64,000 bases of DNA from Flavobacteriaceae bacterium (GCA_009827225.1 WUAI01000006.1:62001-126000), one strand, 5' to 3'. Shown: positions 53,112 through 63,519, numbered from the stretch's first letter. Numbers and translations: made by a program. The notes: generated by a model from the sequence alone, not told the origin.

Positions 53112-55619
53112 ATGAAACATACTTATTATATAGATGGAATGACTTGCGACGGTTGCAGAAAGCACGTTGAAGAATCCCTTATTGCCCTAAACGGAGTACA
53201 AAAGGTCACGGTTAATTTGGAAAAGAAGGAAGCGAGTATCGAAATGGAACACCATATTCCGCTAGAGACCTTTCAAAAAGCCTTAAAAGAAGCTGGAGGT
53301 AGCTACAACATTCACAATATAGGACAGTACCATCGTCATTCAGAACCTAAAAAAGAAGAGCGACCAAAGGGAAAAGGTACGGGTACGTTTTATTGCCCAA
53401 TGCATTGTGAAGGTGACAAGACTTATGATAAATCAGGTGATTGTCCAGTCTGCGGAATGGATTTGGTCGAAGAACAAAATTTATTGACCCCTTCCAACAC
53501 GCAATACACTTGTCCTATGCACCCAGAAATCGTAAAAGATGCAGCCGGAAGCTGTCCGATTTGCGGAATGGACTTAGTACCGATGGAAGCTGATGTTTCA
53601 GCAGAGGAAAAAACATATAGAAAACTACTCAAAAAATTCTGGGTTGCAGTCGCATTTACATTGCCCATCTTCATAATTGCGATGTCCGAAATGCTGACCA
53701 ACAATCCCTTATACGATGTTCTGGAATTGAAGTATTGGAATTGGATTCAGTTTGTGCTTTCAATTCCAGTAGTATTCTATGCAACTTGGATGTTTTTTGA
53801 ACGTGCCTACCGCAGTATAAAAACGTGGAACCTCAATATGTTTACTCTCATAGGGATTGGTGCTGGGGTAGCTTGGTTATTCAGCGTAATAGGTATGCTC
53901 GTACCCGATTTTTTCCCAGACCAATTTAAGACCGAAGCTGGCACGGTTCACGTCTACTTTGAAGCTGCCACGGTAATTCTCACTTTAGTCCTTTTAGGGC
54001 AATTACTAGAAGCCCGCGCACACAGTAAGACCAATTCTGCTGTAAAAGAACTATTAAAGTTAGCGCCCAATAAAGCTATTAAAATAGTCAATGGCGAAGA
54101 GAAAGAAGTAAGTATTGATGAAATTGAGTTAGGAGACATTCTTAGAGTTAAACCAGGTGATAAGATTCCTGTTGATGGTGTCTTAACTGAAGGGGAAACT
54201 TCAGTTGATGAATCGATGATTACGGGTGAACCCATTCCCGTAAACAAAACGGTGGATGACAAAGTGAGTAGCGGTACTATAAACGGTAACCAATCCTTTT
54301 TGATGAAGGCGGAAAAAGTAGGTTCAGACACCTTATTATCCCAAATTATCCATATGGTAAATGATGCTAGTCGTAGTCGTGCGCCAATCCAGAATTTGGC
54401 CGATAAGGTTTCGGGGTATTTCGTGCCGGTTGTGGTCATAATTGCCTTGATAACATTTGCGGTCTGGGCGATTTGGGGACCAGAACCAGCTTACGTCTAT
54501 GCTTTGGTCAATGCCATTGCCGTATTAATAATCGCTTGCCCTTGTGCTTTGGGATTAGCCACGCCAATGTCTGTTATGGTAGGTGTTGGCAAAGGTGCGC
54601 AGAATGGTGTGCTTATAAAAAATGCAGAAGCCCTTGAGAAAATGAACAAGGTAAGTACGCTCATTGTTGACAAGACGGGAACCATCACAGAAGGTAAACC
54701 CACAGTCGAAAAAGTTGCGTCTTTTGACAATGGTTTTGACGAAAGTCAAGTACTTCAATATTTAGTTTCATTGAACAATCAGAGTGAACATCCATTGGCT
54801 GAGGCTACCGTTAAATACGGTAAGGAACAAAAAGTTGAATTTCTGAAAACTGAAAGATTTAATGCTGTTACTGGTAAAGGTGTAGAAGGAAGTGTCAATG
54901 GAAAAAAAGTGTCTTTGGGTAATGCTAAAATGATGGAAGCCGCAGATGCAAAACTTCCAGAAGCTATGGAAAATGAGGCACAGACCTTTCAAAAGCAGGG
55001 CAAAACGGTTTCATATGTAGCTATCGATCGAAAAGTAGCTGGTTATGTTGTTATAGGCGATAAAATCAAAAAGACAAGTGCCAAGGCTATCAAAGCATTG
55101 CAGGACAAAAATATTAATGTAATAATGCTCACAGGCGACAATCACGATACCGCACGGGCCGTGGCAAAAGAGCTTAATCTTGCAGATTTCAGGGCAAGTA
55201 TGCTACCCGAAGATAAACTAAAGGAAGTAGAACGTTTGCAGTCTGAAGCTAAGATTGTGGCAATGGCAGGAGATGGAATTAATGATGCACCAGCACTCGC
55301 TAAAAGTGATGTTGGCATAGCAATGGGAACGGGAACAGACGTAGCCATTGAAAGTGCAGATCTAACATTAGTAAAAGGCGACTTGCACGGTATAGTTAAA
55401 GCCCGAAATCTAAGCGATGTTGTTATGAGGAACATAAAACAAAATCTGTTTTTTGCACTCATATATAATACTTTGGGCATACCCATAGCAGCAGGTTTGC
55501 TCTACCCATTTTTTGGAATCCTGTTATCACCAATGATTGCTGCTTTGGCAATGAGTTTTAGCTCTGTATCAGTTATAGCGAATGCGCTCAGATTGCGAAC
55601 CAAAAAAATTGATAGTTGA
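53112..55619 (+). CDS. copA: Copper-exporting P1B-type ATPase
   Basis: 835 residues. An HMA domain ([16 protein letters not shown]) is followed by two tandem heavy-metal-binding segments with CPMH and CPxCGMDL motifs (residues 90-118 and 133-160). Then come the eight-helix core with [13 protein letters not shown] near 475, phosphorylation motif [11 protein letters not shown] near 520, and [13 protein letters not shown] near 720. The CPC motif and N-terminal Cys-rich part indicate Cu(I)/Ag(I) export to the periplasm. The PepSY gene's ATG shares its last base. Confidence 0.96.
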   Translation: MKHTYYIDGMTCDGCRKHVEESLIALNGVQKVTVNLEKKEASIEMEHHIPLETFQKALKEAGGSYNIHNIGQYHRHSEPKKEERPKGKGTGTFYCPMHCEGDKTYDKSGDCPVCGMDLVEEQNLLTPSNTQYTCPMHPEIVKDAAGSCPICGMDLVPMEADVSAEEKTYRKLLKKFWVAVAFTLPIFIIAMSEMLTNNPLYDVLELKYWNWIQFVLSIPVVFYATWMFFERAYRSIKTWNLNMFTLIGIGAGVAWLFSVIGMLVPDFFPDQFKTEAGTVHVYFEAATVILTLVLLGQLLEARAHSKTNSAVKELLKLAPNKAIKIVNGEEKEVSIDEIELGDILRVKPGDKIPVDGVLTEGETSVDESMITGEPIPVNKTVDDKVSSGTINGNQSFLMKAEKVGSDTLLSQIIHMVNDASRSRAPIQNLADKVSGYFVPVVVIIALITFAVWAIWGPEPAYVYALVNAIAVLIIACPCALGLATPMSVMVGVGKGAQNGVLIKNAEALEKMNKVSTLIVDKTGTITEGKPTVEKVASFDNGFDESQVLQYLVSLNNQSEHPLAEATVKYGKEQKVEFLKTERFNAVTGKGVEGSVNGKKVSLGNAKMMEAADAKLPEAMENEAQTFQKQGKTVSYVAIDRKVAGYVVIGDKIKKTSAKAIKALQDKNINVIMLTGDNHDTARAVAKELNLADFRASMLPEDKLKEVERLQSEAKIVAMAGDGINDAPALAKSDVGIAMGTGTDVAIESADLTLVKGDLHGIVKARNLSDVVMRNIKQNLFFALIYNTLGIPIAAGLLYPFFGILLSPMIAALAMSFSSVSVIANALRLRTKKIDS

Positions 55620-56335
55620 TGGTAAAGAGAAAAACTGCAAAATGGATTCGGAAATCGCATAGATACCTCGGTATCTTTCTGGGACTTCAATTTTTGATGT
55701 GGACCATCAGTGGCATTTATTTCAGTTGGACGGACATTGATGCCATCCACGGTGACCATTTTAAAAATATGGACTATCAACCACAAGCCTTTACAGGTTT
55801 AATGGCCCCTTCGGAATTGAATCTGGAGAAAGGAATCAATTCCATTGAAATCAGGGACATCAACAAGGTGCCGTATTACTGGGTGAACAAAAACCAACTC
55901 TTTAATGCCTTGGATGGGAAGGTGAAATCGTCCATAGACAAAGGCGAAGCTTTGTACATCGCAGGAAATCATATTAAAAAACAACTTCAGGTCAATGATG
56001 TAGCATTTATTGAAAAAGTTGATAAGCACCACGAGTACCGTGAAAAATTATTGCCTGCCTATGTGATTTCTTATGAAGGACACGAAGACCTAAAAGCATA
56101 CGTGTCGGCAGTCGATGGAAAATTCCAGACCGTTCGTCATCGAGATTGGCGCATTTTCGATTTTCTATGGATGACCCATACGATGGATTATGAGGGGCGT
56201 GATGATTTCAATACCACAGTACTGAGGGCTTTTTCCCTATTGGGATTGATTACCGTATTGAGTGGATTTCTGCTCTGGTATATTAGCTCCCCTTCAATTA
56301 TAAAATTTAAAAAACGATTAAAAAGAAACCAATGA
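55619..56335 (+). CDS. PepSY domain membrane protein
   Basis: About 238 residues from the ATG at 55619, which overlaps the copA stop (TGATG). Two membrane helices (residues 17-40 and near 205-225) enclose a periplasmic part with PepSY-type repeats (YVSAVDGKFQTVRHRDWRIF). His residues near the second helix (WMTHTMDYEGRDDF) resemble haem- or metal-binding PepSY_TM reductase-like proteins. Its role between copA and cusB is probably redox or metal handling (inference). The CusB gene overlaps its stop by four bases. Confidence 0.82.
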   Translation: MVKRKTAKWIRKSHRYLGIFLGLQFLMWTISGIYFSWTDIDAIHGDHFKNMDYQPQAFTGLMAPSELNLEKGINSIEIRDINKVPYYWVNKNQLFNALDGKVKSSIDKGEALYIAGNHIKKQLQVNDVAFIEKVDKHHEYREKLLPAYVISYEGHEDLKAYVSAVDGKFQTVRHRDWRIFDFLWMTHTMDYEGRDDFNTTVLRAFSLLGLITVLSGFLLWYISSPSIIKFKKRLKRNQ

Positions 56336-58098
56336 AAAAGAATAGCATTTTTATCCTAGTGGCAGCAATAGTGGGACTATTGGCAGGCTACCTATTCTTC
56401 GGAAATTCAAGTCAGGAAAAGTCGGAAATGGAAATGCACGACCATTCGGCACATTCCGATAACGAAGTCTGGACGTGTTCAATGCATCCACAAATTCGGC
56501 AATCCGAACCAGGGAGTTGTCCTATCTGTAGTATGGATTTGATTCCTGCTGAAACAAGTGCGGACGGACTTTCCGAAGACCAATTCAAAATGACCGAAAA
56601 CGCAATGGCCTTGGCCAATGTTCAGACCACTGTTGTGGGCAATGCTATGGGAAGCACCGAAAATAAGGTCTCCCTCTCTGGAAAAATAGCGGTAAACGAA
56701 GAAGCCAATGCTATTCAGGCCAGTTATTTTGATGGGCGCATCGAGCGGTTAAATGTGAACTATGAGGGTCAGGAAGTACGCAAAGGACAACTTTTAGCAA
56801 CGATTTATTCCCCAGAATTGGTGGCTGCCCAACAAGAATTGTTGACCGCTGCCTCTTTGAAGGAAACACAATCGGAACTCTACAATGCCGTGCGCAATAA
56901 ATTAAAGCTGTGGAAGCTTTCGGAAAAACAAATAAATACCATTGAGACCTCTGGAAAGGTAACTGAGAACTTCCCCGTATATGCGACCGTATCGGGTACC
57001 GTAATGGAAGTAATGCGTGCCGAAGGAGATTATATTAAAAAAGGACAGCCGATTGCCAAAGTAAGTAACTTAAATACCGTTTGGGCGGCATTTGATGCCT
57101 ATGAGAGCCAGTTGTCCCAATTCAAAAAAGGGCAACAAATTACGATTACTACCAATGCCTATCCCAATAAAACCTTTGAAGGTACCATTTCATTTATAGA
57201 CCCCATCTTGAACAATGCCACAAGAACCGTAATGGTTCGTGCTACGCTCAACAATCGGGAAAATCTGTTCAAGCCAGGAATGTTTGTAACGGCACAACTA
57301 GAAAATGGTGCGAACACAACGACCGATGAACACTTGTATGTTCCCTCAAGCGCGGTACTTTGGACAGGGGAACGCTCCGTAATCTATGTGAAAGCCAAAG
57401 CTGACGAACCTGTTTTTGAGATGCGTGAAGTAATGGTCGGGGCAAAAAATGGCGAAGAAGTAGAAGTCACCTTTGGCCTTGATGCGGGGGAAGAAATCGT
57501 AACTAATGGGGCATTTACCGTTGATGCTGCTGCCCAATTGCAGGGAAAGAAAAGTATGATGAACAAGTCAGGAGGTCGAACCACCACAGGACACGAAGGG
57601 CATACAGGAATGCAGGAAGGACATCAAATGGAGACAATGGAGCATTCTATGAAAATGGAATTGCCCGCCGCCTTCCAAAGCTCATTTAAACAGGCATTAC
57701 CTGCCTACCTTAAAATGAAAGATGCCTTTGTTGCCAGTGACGCAGCTAGTATTGCACAAGAAGCTAAAACCACTTTGGAAGGATTCAAAAAACTGGACCA
57801 GTCTGCTATCGGTAAAATGGAAAAGGGTCATTTAAGTATAAGTATTGAGATGTTGGAAGCTATTTCCAAAAATGAGGATTTAGAAAATCAACGGGCGCAT
57901 TTTGTGATTCTTAATGAAAATTTGGTTGCTCTTGCATCCAATCTCGAATCTTTGGAAGGAACAGTTTACGTACAACAATGCCCTATGGCAGACAATAATC
58001 AGGGAGCGGTTTGGTTAAGTACCGAACAGGAAATACGTAACCCGTATTTTGGGGATGCGATGCTTACTTGTGGAAGCGTGATTGAAACCTTGGATTAA
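56332..58098 (+). CDS. cusB: CusB-type periplasmic adaptor with DUF3347 tail
   Basis: 588 residues. An N-terminal membrane anchor is followed by a heavy-metal-binding domain (WTCSMHPQI then CPICSMDL, residues 47-70), a membrane-fusion adaptor core with hairpin and barrel-sandwich (INGR-like YFDGRIERLNVNYEG, VSGTVMEVMRAEGDYIKKGQ), and a C-terminal DUF3347 domain from about 445 ending YVQQCPMADNN and NPYFGDAMLTCGS. It would link CusA to the TolC protein. Unusually, it lies downstream of copA and PepSY, six genes after cusA. Met-rich linker near 420-445. Confidence 0.9.
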   Translation: MKKNSIFILVAAIVGLLAGYLFFGNSSQEKSEMEMHDHSAHSDNEVWTCSMHPQIRQSEPGSCPICSMDLIPAETSADGLSEDQFKMTENAMALANVQTTVVGNAMGSTENKVSLSGKIAVNEEANAIQASYFDGRIERLNVNYEGQEVRKGQLLATIYSPELVAAQQELLTAASLKETQSELYNAVRNKLKLWKLSEKQINTIETSGKVTENFPVYATVSGTVMEVMRAEGDYIKKGQPIAKVSNLNTVWAAFDAYESQLSQFKKGQQITITTNAYPNKTFEGTISFIDPILNNATRTVMVRATLNNRENLFKPGMFVTAQLENGANTTTDEHLYVPSSAVLWTGERSVIYVKAKADEPVFEMREVMVGAKNGEEVEVTFGLDAGEEIVTNGAFTVDAAAQLQGKKSMMNKSGGRTTTGHEGHTGMQEGHQMETMEHSMKMELPAAFQSSFKQALPAYLKMKDAFVASDAASIAQEAKTTLEGFKKLDQSAIGKMEKGHLSISIEMLEAISKNEDLENQRAHFVILNENLVALASNLESLEGTVYVQQCPMADNNQGAVWLSTEQEIRNPYFGDAMLTCGSVIETLD

Positions 58099-58129
58099 TA
58101 TTTGCACTACAGTTGCACAAAAATCCTTT

Positions 58130-58137
58130 TATCTTTG
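58130..58137 (+). promoter_or_regulatory. DUF6660/TonB receptor promoter -7 box
   Basis: TATCTTTG matches TAnnTTTG. The spacing seen at rnpB places the transcription start at the GTG codon at 58142, so the mRNA would be leaderless. A TTG at 58113 is a poor -33 match. Confidence 0.55.
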
Positions 58138-58141
58138 CTTT

Positions 58142-58456
58142 GTGAAATTTATAGCAATCATACTATCATTTTATTTCTTGGCACTACAAATAGTGCCTTG
58201 TAATGATGATGTTACTATTGCTAATGATTCCCAGACCATTTCTGTAGTTGATTTTGATAACGACCACGAAGATGATTGCGAATTGTGCTCACCATTTTGT
58301 CAGTGTCAATGCTGTCATACACACGTCATAAACACGCAAAATTTCTTCACAGAAACCGTACACGAATTAATCAGTGAAGAGATTACCAATAGAGAGTTGG
58401 AAACCTTCCAGGAGGTGTCGTGTCGCATCCTGCAACCTCCTCAAAAAATCGGCTAG
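58142..58456 (+). CDS. DUF6660-like Cys-rich exported protein
   Basis: About 104 residues from the GTG at 58142 (MKFIAIILSFYFLALQIVPC). The longer frame from 58082 is unlikely because a promoter box lies inside it. A signal peptide is followed by an acidic segment and the Cys-rich metal-binding core CELCSPFCQCQCCHTHV. Such small proteins usually precede a TonB-dependent receptor in Bacteroidota metal islands, as here. Function unknown; metal binding in the periplasm is an inference from the cysteines. Confidence 0.75.
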   Translation: MKFIAIILSFYFLALQIVPCNDDVTIANDSQTISVVDFDNDHEDDCELCSPFCQCQCCHTHVINTQNFFTETVHELISEEITNRELETFQEVSCRILQPPQKIG

Positions 58457-58515
58457 TTTTTGGCGATGTGCAAATCGCCCCTTTCACCTTATCTAGTCCA
58501 TTTATTCAAAAAACT

Positions 58516-60696
58516 ATGAACAAAAATGTTTTGAGCCTATGGCTCATACTGTTATTTTGTGCTTTTGGTTACGCACAAAATACGTTGGAAATAAAAATAG
58601 TAACCGAGAAAGAAAAGGAACCGTTGCTCGGGGCCACCATTTTTATTGAAAGCCTCAATAAAGGAGCAACAACAAACTTTGATGGCATTGCTATTTTGGA
58701 AGATATTCCCGATGGAACGTATACGTTACAAATTTCGTTTTTGGGTTTTGAAACCCAAGAAGAGCCCATTACGGTACCCTTGACCAGTGAACTCATTTTC
58801 TATTTAAAAGAAGACGAAAATGCGCTCGAAGAGGTAATCGTACAATCCACAAGAAGTACAAGAACCATCAAGAAAATCCCAACTCGAATAGAGTTTATCG
58901 GAACCGAGGAACTTGGTGAAAAAGCGATAATGAATCCCACCAATATTTCTATGGTACTCCGCGAAAGTACAGGAATACAAATGCAACAGACCTCATTGAG
59001 CAGTGCAAATACCAATATTAGAATTCAAGGTTTGGATGGGCGTTACACCCAACTGTTACGCGATGGTTTTCCACTCTACAGTGGTTTTTCAAGTGGACTG
59101 AGCATTTTACAGATACCCCCGTTGGACTTAAGGCAATTTGAAATCATTAAGGGAAGTTCATCAACGTTATATGGCGGTGGGGCCATAGCAGGCCTGGTAA
59201 ATATGGTATCTAAAACACCCGAGGAAGAGCCAACCTTGGATATTATGCTAACACAGACGCAGGCATTGGGAAGTACGGCCAATGTGTTTTATGGGGAGCG
59301 AAAGGACAAATGGGGCTGGACACTTTACGGCTCGGGCCATTACCAAAAAGCTTTTGACCCTGATAATGATGGCTTTAGTAATTTACCCCTGACCCAATCC
59401 ATAAGTTTTAACCCCAAACTATTTTACTATCCCTCGGAAAACACAACGTTTTGGTTTGGAATCAATGGAACTTATGATGACAGAATAGGTGGGGATATTA
59501 CGAAAATTGAAGAAGATGAAAATGGCATTCATCAATTTACAGAAGAAAACCTATCAAAACGAGTGAGTACACAAGCCGTTTTTGAATCTCGATTAGATTC
59601 CGTTCAGTCCATTTCCATAAAGAACAGCATTGCTTTTTTTGATAGAAGTTTGGAAATACCCGATTTGTTCTTCAAAGGCAATCAATGGAACACTTTTACA
59701 GAAATGGCATACCAAAAACTAGGGATTAAGTCAGATTGGGTTTTGGGTGCAAACCTTTATACCACATCATTTGATGAGCGTGACAACCCATTGGAACGCG
59801 ACCAACAAGATGTTACAGCGGGATTGTTCGCCAATGCCATTTATGACCTTTCTGAACGATGGATTCTTGAAACGGGACTACGTACCGATTATGCCATTGA
59901 CTGGGGCTTTTTTACACTACCCAGGGTTTCAGTGTTATTTAAATCAAACAACAACTTTTCAAGTAGGTTTGGCGGTGGTTTGGGCTATAGGATTCCAGAT
60001 ATATTCACCGAGGAAGCTGAATTCATCAACTATAGAAATGTATTGCGAATTGATAAAGATGTGCTGAAAGCAGAACGCTCTTACGGTCTTAATTTGGATT
60101 TTAACTACCAAACGAGATTAACAGACGACATAGGCTTTTCTATCAATCAATTGTTTTATCTCACCGCCATTAAGGATGGATTACTACTCAATCCCAATAC
60201 TGATGATTTCTTTCAGTTTGAAAATGCATCTGGGGAAATTCTTAGTAGGGGTGCAGAAACGAACATCAAGTTTACCTATGAAGATTTTAGGTGGTTCTTG
60301 AACTATGCCTTTATAGATACACGACTCAATTATCTCCCTGGGAATCCACAAAAACCACTAACAGCTAGGCACAATGCAGGGAGCGTTTTGATGTATGAAT
60401 CTGAAAAATGGCGTATTGGTTATGAGACCTATTACACAGGAAAACAATTGCTGTCCAATGGTATGGAAACAACAGACTTTTTTACGATGGGACTGCTCGC
60501 AATGCGTAACTTTAAATGGGGAAGTATGTTCGTAAATTTTGAGAATTTTACAGACCGAAGACAAAGTCGTTTTTCACCTTTGGTACTGCCACCACACGAA
60601 AACCCTACCTTCCCAGAAATTTATGCCCCAACGGACGGATTTATTTTTAGTGTAGGTGTTATTTTAAAACCTTTTGGGAACGAGGACAACCATTAA
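58516..60696 (+). CDS. TonB-dependent outer membrane receptor
   Basis: From the ATG at 58516 (signal peptide MNKNVLSLWLILLFCAFGYA) the protein is 726 residues. A CarboxypepD_reg-like domain (LLGATIFIESLNKGATTNFD) precedes the plug (NIRIQGLDGRYTQLLRDGFP, GSSSTLYGGGAIAGLVNMVS) and a 22-strand barrel ending in GVILKPFG. It probably takes up a metal or chelate across the outer membrane, coupled to TonB. It is an unusual neighbour for efflux genes, though one that recurs in Bacteroidota metal islands. The Fur-like gene follows 13 bases later. Confidence 0.88.
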   Translation: MNKNVLSLWLILLFCAFGYAQNTLEIKIVTEKEKEPLLGATIFIESLNKGATTNFDGIAILEDIPDGTYTLQISFLGFETQEEPITVPLTSELIFYLKEDENALEEVIVQSTRSTRTIKKIPTRIEFIGTEELGEKAIMNPTNISMVLRESTGIQMQQTSLSSANTNIRIQGLDGRYTQLLRDGFPLYSGFSSGLSILQIPPLDLRQFEIIKGSSSTLYGGGAIAGLVNMVSKTPEEEPTLDIMLTQTQALGSTANVFYGERKDKWGWTLYGSGHYQKAFDPDNDGFSNLPLTQSISFNPKLFYYPSENTTFWFGINGTYDDRIGGDITKIEEDENGIHQFTEENLSKRVSTQAVFESRLDSVQSISIKNSIAFFDRSLEIPDLFFKGNQWNTFTEMAYQKLGIKSDWVLGANLYTTSFDERDNPLERDQQDVTAGLFANAIYDLSERWILETGLRTDYAIDWGFFTLPRVSVLFKSNNNFSSRFGGGLGYRIPDIFTEEAEFINYRNVLRIDKDVLKAERSYGLNLDFNYQTRLTDDIGFSINQLFYLTAIKDGLLLNPNTDDFFQFENASGEILSRGAETNIKFTYEDFRWFLNYAFIDTRLNYLPGNPQKPLTARHNAGSVLMYESEKWRIGYETYYTGKQLLSNGMETTDFFTMGLLAMRNFKWGSMFVNFENFTDRRQSRFSPLVLPPHENPTFPEIYAPTDGFIFSVGVILKPFGNEDNH

Positions 60697-60709
60697 ACCG
60701 AGCAATACT

Positions 60710-61126
60710 ATGATAGCTTCAGATAAATTTTTGGAAAGCAAAGGTATACGGCCAACGGCAATGCGGCTTTTGGTATTTCAGCATCTTGCCAAATCTAAAG
60801 TGGCAACTACGTTGTCAGATATAGAAAACGCCTTTGCTAAAGCGGACAGGACAACCTTGTTTAGGACCCTGAAAACTTTTGAGCAAAAACGGGTCGTCCA
60901 TCAAATAGACGACGGTTCGGGCATTATGAAATATGCGTTATGCGAAGAAGGCTGCAACTGCGAATTGGAAAGAGACCTACATCTCCATTTTCATTGCACC
61001 AATTGTGGTGAGACCATATGCCTAACCGAACAGAAAATCCCGCATATCAATTTGCCTGATGGTTTTGTCGCCGAGGACGCCAACTTGGTTCTAAAAGGAA
61101 TTTGCGATAAGTGTAGCGGTCAATAA
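60710..61126 (+). CDS. Fur-family transcriptional repressor
   Basis: About 138 residues from the ATG at 60710 (MIASDKFLESKGIRPTAMRL). Winged-helix N-terminal domain (DRTTLFRTLKTFEQKRVVHQ) and C-terminal metal-binding domain with HLHFHCTNCGETICL and a second CxxC (CDKC). Fur-type proteins repress metal uptake or efflux genes, so this is the probable regulator of the TonB receptor and Zn/Cd ATPase. The TonB receptor stop is 13 bases upstream. Its metal (Zn, Fe or other) cannot be decided. Confidence 0.88.
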   Translation: MIASDKFLESKGIRPTAMRLLVFQHLAKSKVATTLSDIENAFAKADRTTLFRTLKTFEQKRVVHQIDDGSGIMKYALCEEGCNCELERDLHLHFHCTNCGETICLTEQKIPHINLPDGFVAEDANLVLKGICDKCSGQ

Positions 61127-61180
61127 ATGCACTTCCATTGCATTGCCCTATTAAATATCTTGAGCTTGAAAAAATGAGTA

Positions 61181-61555
61181 ATGAAATTAAATACGTTTAT
61201 TCCAAAGGGTTTAAGAGGTTTTTATCTGACTGAATTGAATCTGTACCGTTCTTCAATGCATAACGGAAATCTTTCCCTCGCTTGGCACCATCTTGAACGT
61301 TCCCATATTCTGGGCCAGTCCTATCCAATAGAACATACTTATACGCATTGGCTAATGTTGAAATTCGGGTTTCGACAACGAAATGTAAAAGAAGTAATCG
61401 GACAAGTAATACGTCTTTTGGTAGGTGGCTGGAAATCTTTCATTGACCACGTTCCAGTAGGCAATAAAGGTGGTGCGAATGTACCACCACTAAAGAGAAT
61501 GGAAATACCAAATGACCTTAAAACAGTATTAGTTCAATATCGTTCAGATTTATGA
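61181..61555 (+). CDS. DUF3703 family protein
   Basis: 124 residues of a family found next to heavy-metal resistance genes. The core reads SLAWHHLERSHILGQSYPIEH and THWLMLKFGFRQRN, helical and rich in His, with no signal peptide. The stop overlaps the start of the P-type ATPase by four bases (ATGA), so the two are translationally coupled. Family function unknown. The His pairs may bind Zn or Cd (inference). Confidence 0.85.
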   Translation: MKLNTFIPKGLRGFYLTELNLYRSSMHNGNLSLAWHHLERSHILGQSYPIEHTYTHWLMLKFGFRQRNVKEVIGQVIRLLVGGWKSFIDHVPVGNKGGANVPPLKRMEIPNDLKTVLVQYRSDL

Positions 61556-63519
61556 AAAAGAAAAAAGTCAACCTACGGGACTTAAACACTAAAGAGCATT
61601 CTGGCGAGCATTCTCACGATGATGGTCATAATCACAGCAGCTCTGAAGAAATTTCAAATTTTAGAACTTATTTACCAGCTATTTTCAGCTTTGTAATACT
61701 GATAGCAGGTATTGCCATCGATTACTTTGATGCATTTCCATTTTTTGAAAGCTGGATAAGGATTGTGTGGTACACCGTTGCCTATATAGCTGTTGGTTTT
61801 CCTGTTATCAGGGAAGGATGGAACAGTATTAAAAACGGCGATTTCTTTACCGAGTTTTTCCTAATGTCCATTGCCACTTTAGGGGCCTTCGCCATAGGTG
61901 AATATCCTGAAGGTGTTGCAGTAATGCTATTTTATGCTGTGGGTGAACTGTTCCAAAGTGCAGCGGTTAATCGTGCGAAAGGAAATATTAAGGCTTTGTT
62001 GGACGTGCGTCCGAATGAAGCTTTAGTATATCGGAATGACGACTTTGTTTCTGTCAGTCCCGAGACTGTTCAGATTGGCGAAAAAATTCAGGTAAGGGTA
62101 GGCGAAAAAGTTCCACTCGATGGTATTCTGCTCTCTAAAAAAGGTTCATTTAATACATCAGCTTTGACAGGCGAAAGCAAACCTGATACTATTGCATATG
62201 GGGATACCGTTTTTGCCGGAAGCATCAATCTTGATGGCGTAATCGAAATTGAAACCACTAAAGAATTTAAGGACAGTTCCATTGCACGAATTCTTGATTT
62301 GGTGCAAAATGCAACCGCCAGAAAATCAAAAACAGAACTGTTCATTAGAAAGTTTGCAAGGGTTTATACGCCTATTGTGGTTTTTCTTGCTATTGGTTTG
62401 ACGTTCCTACCTTACTTCTTTGTAGATGATTATGTATTTCGAGATTGGCTGTATCGAGCATTGATTTTCTTAGTAATTTCTTGTCCTTGTGCATTGGTCA
62501 TTTCCATTCCTCTAGGCTATTTTGGTGGATTGGGCGCAGCATCGCGCAACGGTATTCTATTTAAGGGCGCGTCCTTTCTGGATGCAATGACCAAAGTGAA
62601 TACTGTAGTAATGGACAAAACGGGAACGGTTACCAAAGGTGTTTTTAAAATCAAGGAAGTGGTAAACAATTCTGCTTTTACGAAAGCGGAATTTATGCAA
62701 TACCTGATGGCGATGGAAGAGCAGTCCACCCACCCTATTGCAAAAGCAATATTGGAATACAAAGCGGAAGGTGCTGATTTGGAAGCTACCGAAGTTTCTG
62801 AGGTAGCTGGAAAAGGTTTAAAAGGGACGGTCAACAGTAAGACTGTTTTAGTAGGAAATAAGGCATTGATGACCTCAAATAGTATCGAAGTTCCATCCAC
62901 AACCAATGATATTGTGGAATCTATCGTTATGGTTGCCATAGACAAAAAGTTTGCTGGCTATGTTACCATTGCCGATGAACTGAAAGGTGATGCCCACCAA
63001 GCCATAAAACAAATCAGGGATTCGGGAATTTCTAAAGTCATTATGCTTTCTGGTGACAAGGATTCCATAACCCAAAAAATATCTAAAGAATTGAACATTG
63101 ATTGGGCTAAAGGTGGAATGCTGCCAGAAGATAAACTGAACGAAGTAGAAGAACTAAAAAAACAGCCCAATGCAAGGGTGGCCTTTATAGGGGACGGTAT
63201 TAACGATGCACCCGTTCTTGCTGCAAGTGATGTAGGTATTGCAATGGGTGGTTTGGGTAGTGATGTTGCCATCGAAACAGCGGATGTCATCATCCAGACC
63301 GACCAACCGAGCAAGATTGCACGAGCAATTAAAATTGGTCGTTCTACCCGAAGAATTGTATGGCAGAACATTGGTTTGGCATTTGGTGTGAAAGCAATAG
63401 TTCTGATTTTAGGTGCAGGTGGTCTGGCCACAATGTGGGAAGCTGTTTTTGCCGATGTTGGGGTGGCGTTATTGGCTATTCTAAATGCGATACGATTACA
63501 AAGAATGAAATGGAATTAG
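61552..63519 (+). CDS. Zn/Cd/Pb-type P1B ATPase
   Basis: 655-residue heavy-metal translocating ATPase. It has no HMA Cys motif; instead the N-terminus is His-rich (SGEHSHDDGHNHSSSEE, residues 16-33). CPCALVISIPLGYFGGLG near 310 is typical of the Zn/Cd/Pb subgroup (P1B-2). The phosphorylation site DKTGTVTKGVF is near 355 and [14 protein letters not shown] near 547. Likely exports Zn, Cd or Pb to the periplasm. It is overlapped by DUF3703 and is the last metal gene; the DUF4238 gene follows 27 bases later. Confidence 0.93.
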   Translation: MKKKKVNLRDLNTKEHSGEHSHDDGHNHSSSEEISNFRTYLPAIFSFVILIAGIAIDYFDAFPFFESWIRIVWYTVAYIAVGFPVIREGWNSIKNGDFFTEFFLMSIATLGAFAIGEYPEGVAVMLFYAVGELFQSAAVNRAKGNIKALLDVRPNEALVYRNDDFVSVSPETVQIGEKIQVRVGEKVPLDGILLSKKGSFNTSALTGESKPDTIAYGDTVFAGSINLDGVIEIETTKEFKDSSIARILDLVQNATARKSKTELFIRKFARVYTPIVVFLAIGLTFLPYFFVDDYVFRDWLYRALIFLVISCPCALVISIPLGYFGGLGAASRNGILFKGASFLDAMTKVNTVVMDKTGTVTKGVFKIKEVVNNSAFTKAEFMQYLMAMEEQSTHPIAKAILEYKAEGADLEATEVSEVAGKGLKGTVNSKTVLVGNKALMTSNSIEVPSTTNDIVESIVMVAIDKKFAGYVTIADELKGDAHQAIKQIRDSGISKVIMLSGDKDSITQKISKELNIDWAKGGMLPEDKLNEVEELKKQPNARVAFIGDGINDAPVLAASDVGIAMGGLGSDVAIETADVIIQTDQPSKIARAIKIGRSTRRIVWQNIGLAFGVKAIVLILGAGGLATMWEAVFADVGVALLAILNAIRLQRMKWN

